This document shows positions 45,181 through 52,290 of a stretch of 64,000 bases of DNA, one piece after another. The notes below the pieces were generated by a model, which made no database searches, had not been told where the DNA came from, and was given only the letters and a program-made list of their open reading frames with translations. Each line of letters begins with the position of its first letter. The stretch's first letter is position 1. Source of the DNA: a candidate division WOR-3 bacterium (lineage in GTDB: Bacteria > Hydrothermota > Hydrothermia > UBA1063); NCBI GenBank assembly GCA_039803545.1, contig JBDRYS010000001.1:685866-749865 (forward strand). The letters run 5' to 3'. Made by a program: the position numbers and the translations under genes.

Positions 45181-46529
45181 TCAATTTGAGGGGTAATAAA
45201 AATGACCAGTTCAGTCCGCTCTTTAAACTTCTCCTGACTCTTGAAGAGGTGACCAATAATGGGAATCTTTGAGATAATCGGAATTCCCCTCTCCACTGTA
45301 TTTTCTTTATTGGAGATTAAACCACCAAGGATAATGGTCTCACCCGACTTAACTTTTAGCATCGTATGGGCTTCCCTAATATCAACGGAAGGTGCTTCAA
45401 GTAACTGTCCCTGCCACTGGTAAGATTCCCACTTAGAAACATCGGCAAGAATAGGCGTAATCTCCATGGTAACAGAACTATCAGAGCTTACGAAAGGCGT
45501 AACTGAGAATAGAAGCCCCTTTAGAATGCTTTTCTGGACAGGATAAACTACGGGTGTACCGACCTGGGCACCTGCTGCCTGAGCGGTAAGTTCCCAGTAA
45601 GTAAGCAGACGACCCACTGAAAGTAACGCATTTTCGCCATTCATAAGCAACAAGGAAGGCTGGGATAGAAGGTTTACTTTACCGTAAGTGGACAAAAAGT
45701 TGAGCAGTGTTGTAAACCCACCTCCTGCTAAGTTAACACTGAAAACCTTTTGAGTTAAAGCAGTATTCTGATCAAGCTTCAGATTAAAATTAGTGGAATT
45801 TGCGGAAAAGTTCTTCATAAAGCTCCAGTCAATCCCGTAGGAGTCTGTATTGTCCAAGGAAACTTCAACAATTTTCACCTCAATCCGAACCTTCCTATCC
45901 TTGGACTCCCGTACCTTATTTATATAATACTTAACCCTCTTTAGGGCAGAGGCACTATCAGAAACCAAGAGTACCCCGGAGCTCCTATTTAAAGAAAACT
46001 TTCCAGCAGGAGATAAAAGGGCTTTAACATCGTTTTCTATAGCGCTGTAAAGGTCAGCCTGGCCACTGCTAAACTCACTACTAACTTTTGCACTACCCGA
46101 CAAATCACTCGCAGGTATCACGCTACCACCGATGCTTATAGAAGATTTATTCGATCTTGCAGGGAAATCAATCTCAAAGGTCCAGGTGTCATAATTTTTC
46201 AAAAGAATTTTATTACCTTCAATTCTGTAGACAAGGTCGTAATTAGCCTCTAAAAAATCCAAAAGCTCTTTAATTGTTGCATCCTTGAAATTCAAGTTGG
46301 CAACAACCAAATTTGAAATACCGGGGTCTATATAGTAACTCAGATTCGACTCTTCCGAAATTAGTTCCATTATGGATGCAATAGGAATGGATTTACCCTG
46401 GATACTGATCCTCTTTGATAAGGATGTCTTGACCTCGTCCACCTCCACCCTCGGAATCGAAGGCTCCTCAGCAAAAATGGGTTTAAAGGAAACAAACATC
46501 AAAACTGCAATCAAAATTAGTCTCTTCAT
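45177..46529 (-). CDS. mshL: Secretin (MshL/PilQ/GspD)
   Basis: 450 residues with a signal peptide (about 1-20, 'LILIAVLMFVSFKPIFA'). A secretin N-domain follows near 60-200 and the C-terminal secretin domain near 200-450: 'VRIEVKIVEVSLDNTDSYGI', 'LLSQPSLLLMNGENALLSVG' and 'GETIILGGLISNKENTVERG' with the closing 'FKERTELVIFITPQI'. It forms the outer-membrane pore for the pilus and shows that the cell has an outer membrane. MshL-like lipid tail is absent: no Cys lipobox is seen. It overlaps the mshM gene downstream by 4 bases. Confidence 0.94.
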   Translation of the reverse strand: MKRLILIAVLMFVSFKPIFAEEPSIPRVEVDEVKTSLSKRISIQGKSIPIASIMELISEESNLSYYIDPGISNLVVANLNFKDATIKELLDFLEANYDLVYRIEGNKILLKNYDTWTFEIDFPARSNKSSISIGGSVIPASDLSGSAKVSSEFSSGQADLYSAIENDVKALLSPAGKFSLNRSSGVLLVSDSASALKRVKYYINKVRESKDRKVRIEVKIVEVSLDNTDSYGIDWSFMKNFSANSTNFNLKLDQNTALTQKVFSVNLAGGGFTTLLNFLSTYGKVNLLSQPSLLLMNGENALLSVGRLLTYWELTAQAAGAQVGTPVVYPVQKSILKGLLFSVTPFVSSDSSVTMEITPILADVSKWESYQWQGQLLEAPSVDIREAHTMLKVKSGETIILGGLISNKENTVERGIPIISKIPIIGHLFKSQEKFKERTELVIFITPQIE

Positions 46530-46530
46530 A

Positions 46531-47088
46531 TTACTCTCCTGACTTTATTTTCAATATTTTACCTGAAGGATCCCTTAGAGTAACATATCCAGACTCGACC
46601 TTTAACACCGTGTACCCACTAAAACTCCCGCCTTCACTAATCCAGCGTTTTTCTGCACCATTATCAAGAAGTGCCCTAAAGCTTCCTCCACCCTCCGAAA
46701 CAGCAAGTACCTTTACTCCTCCTATACTTGAGACCGAATATCCTCTTTCCTTTCTCAAGCTATCAATCTGGGCCTCCAACCTCAGCTTCTCAAGTTCCAA
46801 TTTAAGTAATTCAATTTCGGTATTTCTCAATTCCATCTGTTCCTGCAACTTAGTGGCTTCAAGAACCTTAGAGGTGAAAGGGTCGTATAGGGAAGATGCT
46901 TTTTCAAAAGTGTAAGGTTTTGTTTGAATCTGTTCCTTTTTAGAGGTCTCAACAGGGACTGTGACCTGTACCTGAGGAACCGGCGGCACAGGCCTCCGAA
47001 GCGTTGGAATGAAAAGGGTAATAATTAAAACTACCCCAATCACAAAAGCCAATATGAGCAATGCTATTAATAAGCTCTTACCCTTCAT
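46531..47088 (-). CDS. mshK: MshK/PilP-like bitopic protein
   Basis: 185 residues. A transmembrane segment ('LLIALLILAFVIGVVLIITLF', 5-25) is followed by a proline-rich linker ('RRPVPPVPQVQV'), a helical stretch rich in Glu and Leu, and a C-terminal beta module with 'GGSFSGYTVLKVESGYVTL' and 'GKILKIK', like PilP and GspC/MshK homology regions. This part touches the secretin. The position after mshJ and before mshL agrees with MshK. Identity by order and topology; direct sequence similarity is weak. Confidence 0.68.
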   Translation of the reverse strand: MKGKSLLIALLILAFVIGVVLIITLFIPTLRRPVPPVPQVQVTVPVETSKKEQIQTKPYTFEKASSLYDPFTSKVLEATKLQEQMELRNTEIELLKLELEKLRLEAQIDSLRKERGYSVSSIGGVKVLAVSEGGGSFRALLDNGAEKRWISEGGSFSGYTVLKVESGYVTLRDPSGKILKIKSGE

Positions 47089-47090
47089 CT

Positions 47091-47633
47091 TTACTCCTCA
47101 TAGGTTTCAACAAATTGAAAGGTTAATTTTATATACCCCTTTTTTTCACCACCTGTACCAGCCTCAAAATTGTCTATAACTACTGGAAAATTTTTTAAAA
47201 ATTTTAAAAACTCTAATAAAGCGGGCAGGTTACTATAGTTTTGAATTTCCATATTTACCCTATAAACCTTGAGCAACCCACCTGCCGAAGATAAAACATT
47301 CATCCAGTCGAAAAATTGACCACTTTCTACTTTAACTTCCGTATCAAGGCCGTATTGTTTTGCCGAACTCTGAAAATAGTCTTTAAGAAAACTCATCTTT
47401 CTGCCGTCGTCGCCTAACTCACGCATATCTATAAACAAAAAGCTCCTACTCGCAGGGAGGCTGAATTGATAAACATAATTCTTATAGGTACTGAACTCCC
47501 TGAACTGATTTATAAGTTCATTCTCCATCCTTTCGATCTTTGAACTTTGCTTCTGAACAATCTGATACTCTATATAACCAAGGGTGCCAAAAATAAGCAA
47601 GAAAACTATAAGGTAAATCGGTCTTCTTAGCAT
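47091..47633 (-). CDS. mshJ: MshJ/PilO-like pilus assembly protein
   Basis: 180 residues. One N-terminal transmembrane helix (about 4-22, 'IYLIVFLLIFGTLGYIEYQI') leads into a coiled-coil-prone segment and a ferredoxin-like domain ending 'YSNLPALLEFLKFLKNFPVVI' and 'GYIKLTFQFVETYEE', the PilO/MshJ pattern. It forms the inner-membrane alignment complex with the MshI product. Its order between mshI and mshK matches the MSHA locus. Confidence 0.8.
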   Translation of the reverse strand: MLRRPIYLIVFLLIFGTLGYIEYQIVQKQSSKIERMENELINQFREFSTYKNYVYQFSLPASRSFLFIDMRELGDDGRKMSFLKDYFQSSAKQYGLDTEVKVESGQFFDWMNVLSSAGGLLKVYRVNMEIQNYSNLPALLEFLKFLKNFPVVIDNFEAGTGGEKKGYIKLTFQFVETYEE

Positions 47634-47635
47634 TC

Positions 47636-48955
47636 TCAGCTACTCCCCTTAACCATCACGCCTTTAACAAGGTACTCCCTCTTATCCCCCTGGGTTTGGA
47701 CTTCGTAACGAAGATTTTGAAATGTCCCGTGGGAATTTAAACGATTTATAAAGGATTCGAGCAAGTCTGCTTTCTTAAAATCTGGAACATTTTCAAAATC
47801 AAAGGTTAATGAAAAGTTAAGCCCGGTAACTTGTCTCTCCGCTTTGAAATAAGATACCCTCATCCCTCTCTCTAAACTGGCAGATACTGCTTTGAGCAGT
47901 TCCTCCAAAGGAACATCTGCTTGACTCAACCCACTGGTTAACATCAACATCCTGTTTTCTCTTATATAGGTGAGATTTTGATAAACCCCTGACCTAAGGT
48001 TGTCAAGGGTTCTTGATAGGGTACGTTCGTATCTTAAAAGGCGTCCGTAAGAATAGCCAAAAAGTGCCGAGTAAAAGAGAAAGGAAAGTAGTAGAATCAA
48101 ATAAATGTAAGGCGAAATTTCCCTATAGCTCACAATAGGCGGAAGTATATTTAAGATAAACTCCTTTGGATTCTTCTGTGAAACGATGTATGGTGCAATA
48201 TCTCCACCTCGGTAAATAGGGAGTTCTATTTCTTCTGAAACCACGCCAAACCTGCCAAATAAAGTGCCGGCCTTCTTATCTTCCGCAAAATAGTACAATT
48301 TTCTTAGTTCAAAGGTTCTATCGTAATTCTGCCTTACATAGTATGTAATTCGTTCTATCTCCTCCCTTAACCTTAAAGTTAAGTCTTCAGGAGTTACCCT
48401 TTGAGAGCCAACGGGAATTGTCCGGTAAAGAACCACGGCGCCACCCATTAAAACGGTCATCTTAGTCTTATCTTCGTAAAGTTCCACTATTAAAGCACTC
48501 TTGCCCGTGTCAAAGTTATAGTACGAAATAGGATAGGAAACTATAAGCTCAATGAGGTCACGATAGTTCTTTAAATATTCAACAAGTTCATTAAAATAAG
48601 ACTCTTTAATCCCATTAACCAAAACCAAAGAGGAAATACCCGCCTCATCCTCTTTGACTGCCACCGTTTCAAAGGCAAAGCGCGCCTTCTCGCCCAAAAT
48701 TGAAATAAGCTCGTAATTCACCGTCTTTTTCAATTCAGAAGACCTCAAATTGGGGAGTCTCAAAAGGTTTAAATAATAAATACCCGGGTCATCTAATAAG
48801 ACATAAACTTTGTCAACTCCCCTCATCCTTGAGGGGAATTTCGACGCCTTAAATTCTTCTCCACTTAAAAAGAATAACCCTTCTAAAACTCCATCTTCAA
48901 AGATATAGAGATCTGCGGAGAAATTCTGTTTTATAAGAAATACTGCAATTTTCAT
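47636..48955 (-). CDS. mshI: MshI-type PilM-PilN fusion
   Basis: 439 residues. About 1-275 is an actin-like cytoplasmic domain of the PilM/MshI kind ('SALIVELYEDKTKMTVLMGG', 'EEIERITYYVRQNYDRTFEL'). A single transmembrane helix near 285-303 ('YIYLILLLSFLFYSALFGY') is followed by a coiled coil and a PilN-like periplasmic domain. PilM and PilN are usually two proteins; here they are one chain. No ribosome binding site lies before the ATG at 48955. A perfect 11-bp hairpin ends 4 bases upstream instead. It begins the biogenesis part of the operon. Confidence 0.85.
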   Translation of the reverse strand: MKIAVFLIKQNFSADLYIFEDGVLEGLFFLSGEEFKASKFPSRMRGVDKVYVLLDDPGIYYLNLLRLPNLRSSELKKTVNYELISILGEKARFAFETVAVKEDEAGISSLVLVNGIKESYFNELVEYLKNYRDLIELIVSYPISYYNFDTGKSALIVELYEDKTKMTVLMGGAVVLYRTIPVGSQRVTPEDLTLRLREEIERITYYVRQNYDRTFELRKLYYFAEDKKAGTLFGRFGVVSEEIELPIYRGGDIAPYIVSQKNPKEFILNILPPIVSYREISPYIYLILLLSFLFYSALFGYSYGRLLRYERTLSRTLDNLRSGVYQNLTYIRENRMLMLTSGLSQADVPLEELLKAVSASLERGMRVSYFKAERQVTGLNFSLTFDFENVPDFKKADLLESFINRLNSHGTFQNLRYEVQTQGDKREYLVKGVMVKGSS

Positions 48956-48959
48956 AGAT

Positions 48960-48986
48960 TCAGGGGCCCCTTAAAGGGGCCCCTGA
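48960..48986 (-). promoter_or_regulatory. Perfect hairpin between prepilin and mshI
   Basis: TCAGGGGCCCC (48960-48970) pairs perfectly with GGGGCCCCTGA (48976-48986) around TTAAA. On the minus strand it lies just after the second prepilin stop and 4 bases before the mshI ATG. No T-run follows in the direction of transcription, so it is not an ordinary terminator. Probable roles are protection of the pilin mRNA, or damping translation of the downstream genes. Confidence 0.75.
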
Positions 48987-48994
48987 GATAGTAA

Positions 48995-49459
48995 CTATTC
49001 AATGACGTAAACCAGAGTAGTATCAGCTGATTGTGTAAACACAGCTCCTTTTGTAGTGTCACCGTCATCGATAAGGTTATCAATATCCGATTTCGCGGCA
49101 GGATCCACTAGCTTAACTTTAATAATGTTTCTTAAAGTACCACTAACTGTTAAAGTATCAAGTTTGTAATTCGTTCCATACGGACTGGGTTTTTTGAAAG
49201 CAATGCTATACTTAGCTAAGGAATCCCATGCGGCTGCGTCGCTATCTATATAACCATCCCCGGTAGTATCGCCCGGATATATGTTCTTCTTGCTGTAGTA
49301 CACCATCACAGCAGTGTGGATATTTCTGAGGTCTCCGGCAGTCCTCTTAACCTTCGCACTCGATTGGAGGGTCATGCCCCTCATCACAAGGGCTATGAGG
49401 AGCCCTATGACCACCAGCACAATGGCCAGTTCCAGCAGTGTGAAGCCTTTACGCCTCAT
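48995..49459 (-). CDS. Type IV prepilin (pilin 2)
   Basis: 154 residues from the ATG at 49459, which has AAAGGAGGTAAC before it; the ORF start at 49483 is not used. 'MRRKG' then '[19 protein letters not shown]' is a classical leader with cleavage after Gly and Glu at +5. 'YPGDTTGDGYIDSDA' is an EF-hand-like loop as in the prepilins at 38616 and 49487. Its strong ribosome binding site, its place at the head of the operon and the hairpin after it suggest it is a major pilin. It follows pilin 1 by 27 bases. Confidence 0.9.
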   Translation of the reverse strand: MRRKGFTLLELAIVLVVIGLLIALVMRGMTLQSSAKVKRTAGDLRNIHTAVMVYYSKKNIYPGDTTGDGYIDSDAAAWDSLAKYSIAFKKPSPYGTNYKLDTLTVSGTLRNIIKVKLVDPAAKSDIDNLIDDGDTTKGAVFTQSADTTLVYVIE

Positions 49460-49486
49460 AATGTTACCTCCTTTTAAAGACAAGCG

Positions 49487-50008
49487 CTAAAGTTTCCAAT
49501 ATAATGTCAGGGTGTCCGAGGTATAGGCCCTCGACCCCTGAATATAACCTGTGTTATAAATTCCGTCATCATTTTTCTTATCTATTTGTTCAGAAATGTT
49601 ACCCGGGATCCCGGTTCCCCCCACAAAATTTCCAAATCCATAGGTAGAGCCAAAATTCATACTACCAAATATGTAATTTCCATAAGGGCCTCTTGGCATT
49701 CCCTGTACATATCCACCCTTCAACATATGGCTCCAGACGTAAGGGGCCTCTCCCGGATCTACATACCCATTTCCATTACCGCTTACCTCTCCGGGCCACC
49801 TTGTTCCAGCAGCTGAATCATCGCCGGGGTACATTCCATATCTATCATAGTAAGAGTAAAAAGCTGCCTGAATCCCCTGAAAATCTCTGGTCAACTTCGA
49901 AATCCTTGCATTTTCCACAAGCCCTTGCCCTCTGAGGACTACTACAATGATGAGACCAATTACTATCAAAACTATTGCAAGTTCAACCAATGTAAATCCT
50001 TTCCTCAT
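49487..50008 (-). CDS. Type IV prepilin (pilin 1)
   Basis: 173 residues. 'MRKG' then 'FTLVELAIVLIVIGLIIVVVL' is a canonical prepilin leader. 'YPGDDSAAGTRWPGEVSGNG' and 'NGYVDPGEA' match the Ca-loop region of the other two pilins with an insertion. The C-terminal part contains several Gly-rich loops ('FGSMNFGSTYGFG'). It is the first gene of the ten-gene pilus operon, under a good promoter at 50042-50070 and with AAGGAGG before its ATG. Confidence 0.9.
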   Translation of the reverse strand: MRKGFTLVELAIVLIVIGLIIVVVLRGQGLVENARISKLTRDFQGIQAAFYSYYDRYGMYPGDDSAAGTRWPGEVSGNGNGYVDPGEAPYVWSHMLKGGYVQGMPRGPYGNYIFGSMNFGSTYGFGNFVGGTGIPGNISEQIDKKNDDGIYNTGYIQGSRAYTSDTLTLYWKL

Positions 50009-50041
50009 GAAGCCTCCTTTGCTCTCAAAATGTTTTATTTT

Positions 50042-50124
50042 AATATAATGCCCCCCTTCGGTATTGTCAAGAATTCTGCACTTTCAAATTGCCATTTGAC
50101 TTGATTTTTCAGAGGATTTACAAT
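50042..50124. promoter_or_regulatory. Divergent promoters of the pilus operon and the phosphate genes
   Basis: Minus strand: TTGACA (50065-50070), 17 bases, TATATT (50042-50047), then a leader with AAGGAGG to pilin 1. Plus strand: TTGACT (50096-50101), 17 bases, TACAAT (50119-50124), then GGAGG before the ATG at 50144. Both are sigma-70 type. The 135-base gap holds nothing else that I can name. Confidence 0.78.
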
Positions 50125-50143
50125 CAATCCCCTGGAGGTGAAT

Positions 50144-50791
50144 ATGTTAAGCGTTTGGAAAAAAACTAAAGAATTAGAAGGGAAAATTGATGCCTACCTT
50201 GATTTTTTCATCGAGGCCTCTCTAAATTTCAAAGAGGGCTTACTTATGTACCTTAAAAATTATTGCGAAAAGTTCGAGGAAAAGGTAAAAAAAGTGGATG
50301 AACTTGAAAGTCGTGGAGACTCCTTAAGGAGAGAAATCGAAAATGTGATTTACATGGAGCTTCTAATTCCCGAGTCGAGAGGCGATGTGCTTGGAATTAT
50401 CGAGAACGCAGATTCTGTCCTAAACTCTATGTCACAGGTGATGATTGAATTTGATATTCAAAGGCCCACAATACCAGAATCTTTGAAAGAATCCTTTGAG
50501 CTTTTAATTGAAAATACCGTATTTTCCGTTCAAGAGATGGTCTCTGCAATCCGTATGTATTTTAAAAACATCCAGGAGGTAAGAAACCATATAAAATCAG
50601 TCATGCACTTTGAACACGAATGTGATGAAATTGGAAACGAGATAAAAAGAAAAATTTTCGTGGACACCACCATTGAGCCCTGTTGTAAAATCCAATTGTC
50701 AAACTTTATCTCAATGGTTCAACAGGTCTCTGACAAGGCCGAAGATGTCTGTGACAGGCTCTCCATTTACGTTATCAAAAGGATAGCATGA
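50144..50791 (+). CDS. PhoU-like DUF47 phosphate transport regulator
   Basis: 215 residues from the ATG at 50144, with GGAGG before it. The all-helical DUF47/TIGR00153 fold is seen in 'VDELESRGDSLRREIENVIY', 'LIPESRGDVLGIIENADSVL' and 'HFEHECDEIGNEIKRKIF', with acidic clusters (ExxxD) that bind metals in PhoU. Members sit beside PiT transporters and probably control them. The next gene is a PiT carrier overlapping by 4 bases. The sensing of phosphate is inferred from the family. Confidence 0.88.
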   Translation: MLSVWKKTKELEGKIDAYLDFFIEASLNFKEGLLMYLKNYCEKFEEKVKKVDELESRGDSLRREIENVIYMELLIPESRGDVLGIIENADSVLNSMSQVMIEFDIQRPTIPESLKESFELLIENTVFSVQEMVSAIRMYFKNIQEVRNHIKSVMHFEHECDEIGNEIKRKIFVDTTIEPCCKIQLSNFISMVQQVSDKAEDVCDRLSIYVIKRIA

Positions 50792-52254
50792 ACTTCATTC
50801 TCTTAGCTGGTGGCCTCATTCTTGGCTGGTCTCTCGGAGCCAACAATACTGCTGATATCTTTGGTACAGCGGTTGGCTCTAAGATGGTTAGGCTTCGCAC
50901 AGCCCTTGTCGTTGCCTCCCTATCGGTCATTTTAGGTGCCATACTGCAGGGCTCGAATACCACAAAGAGTATAGGGGAACTGGGAAAAATTAATGCAATA
51001 GGGGGGGCTTTTACCGTATGTCTCGCCACGGGCCTTACAGTCATATGGATGACAAAGGCAGGATTCTTAGTATCAATTACACAGGCCCTCGTGGGTGGAA
51101 TAATCGGATGGACGCTATTCGCTGGAGAGATACTTAACGTTAATTCACTGGTACAAATTCTTAAAGCCTGGATTATCTCGCCACTTATAGCCTTCGTCCT
51201 TGCCTTTCTACTTTACAAATATTTTCACAGATGGCAGGTTAGAGCAAAAATGAACCTTTTTACGATGGATTATTTGTTCCGGTTAGCCTTCATTATCCTT
51301 GGCGCCTTTGCAGCCTTCAGCTTTGGAGCGAACAATATTGCAAATATAGTGGGGGTTTACATCTTCTCGAACCCCTTTAAAAATCTAAACATTGGACCTG
51401 TTGAAATCTCTGCCTTTAAAATTTTAATATTTGTTGGATCACTTTCAATCGCTCTTGGAATTCTCACAGGTTCAGAAAGGGTTATAAAAACTGTTGGTGA
51501 AAGAATTTTAAAACTCACGCCCTTAGCCGGCCTCGTGGTAGTTTTGACCCAGGCTATTGTCTTACTCCTCTTTTCTTCAGATGTAATAAGGAAACTTTTA
51601 TTAATACTCCATCTTCCAACCCTTCCCCTTGTCCCTATCTCCAGTTCACAAGTGGTTATTGGTGCAATGATAGGCATAGGTATGGCAAGGGGAGCAGGCA
51701 GACTAATAAACTTTGGAGTCCTTAAGGACATTGTTCTCGCATGGATTATAACTCCCATTTCCGCTGGAATTCTCTCTTTCTTTATGCTTTTCTTCACACA
51801 GAATGTATTCCAGCTTACCGTTAGGCACCCGATAAGATACAGTCTTGAAAGCTCGGTAATTAAAGAAGTTGGAAAATTGGGAATTGACACATTGCCTCTT
51901 AAACCCCTTAAAGGTAAAATCTTTCAAAACACAACCAATGCCAGAAATACCCTCTTAAGTCTTGGAAGTTATGATAAAAACCAGATTTATACGATCCTTG
52001 ATCATATGAGGATTGATTCCATTGTAGTCGATTCCTCCAAACTCCAGGAAATAAACATAAAGTGGTTTACTTCGGAAGAATTATCAGAAATAAAGAAGTT
52101 GCACGGAAAAGTTTACATTCATGCGTGGGAGTTTAGGAACGAGCTGCTGAAAAGTAACATTTTTAGCGAGAAGGTCAAAAATCCAGACGGCGAAAAAGAG
52201 TTCAGGAAACAGTATGAACTTCTTGTACTCCTCTTTAGAAAGCCTTACAAATAG
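50788..52254 (+). CDS. pit: PiT-family phosphate transporter with C-terminal extension
   Basis: 488 residues. The duplicated PiT signatures are 'SLGANNTADIFGTAVGSKM' (first half) and 'SFGANNIANIVGVYIF' (second half), with about 10 hydrophobic helices to residue 345. It imports phosphate with H+ or Na+. The last 140 residues (from about 348, 'VIKEVGKLGIDTLPLKPL') are soluble, highly charged and not part of the standard PiT fold; I do not recognise them. It overlaps the DUF47 gene by 4 bases. Confidence 0.9.
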   Translation: MNFILLAGGLILGWSLGANNTADIFGTAVGSKMVRLRTALVVASLSVILGAILQGSNTTKSIGELGKINAIGGAFTVCLATGLTVIWMTKAGFLVSITQALVGGIIGWTLFAGEILNVNSLVQILKAWIISPLIAFVLAFLLYKYFHRWQVRAKMNLFTMDYLFRLAFIILGAFAAFSFGANNIANIVGVYIFSNPFKNLNIGPVEISAFKILIFVGSLSIALGILTGSERVIKTVGERILKLTPLAGLVVVLTQAIVLLLFSSDVIRKLLLILHLPTLPLVPISSSQVVIGAMIGIGMARGAGRLINFGVLKDIVLAWIITPISAGILSFFMLFFTQNVFQLTVRHPIRYSLESSVIKEVGKLGIDTLPLKPLKGKIFQNTTNARNTLLSLGSYDKNQIYTILDHMRIDSIVVDSSKLQEINIKWFTSEELSEIKKLHGKVYIHAWEFRNELLKSNIFSEKVKNPDGEKEFRKQYELLVLLFRKPYK

Positions 52255-52255
52255 T

Positions 52256-52284
52256 TTGATAAGCCCTGGTTTTTAGCTTATTAT
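52256..52284 (+). promoter_or_regulatory. Promoter of ftsK (leaderless type)
   Basis: TTGATA (52256-52261), 17 bases, TATTAT (52279-52284), then exactly 6 bases to the ATG at 52291; no ribosome binding site. The -35 overlaps the end of the PiT gene by its first part only. Confidence 0.68.
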
Positions 52285-52290
52285 TTTAAT

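Noticed and set aside
50077-50094. Possible sigma-54 promoter (TGGC...TGC) on the minus strand before pilin 1.
   Set aside because: The GG and GC are 14 bases apart, not the required 12, and a good sigma-70 promoter lies just downstream.
51357-51890. 177-codon open frame opposite the PiT gene.
   Set aside because: Antisense shadow of a certain transporter gene with no motif of its own.
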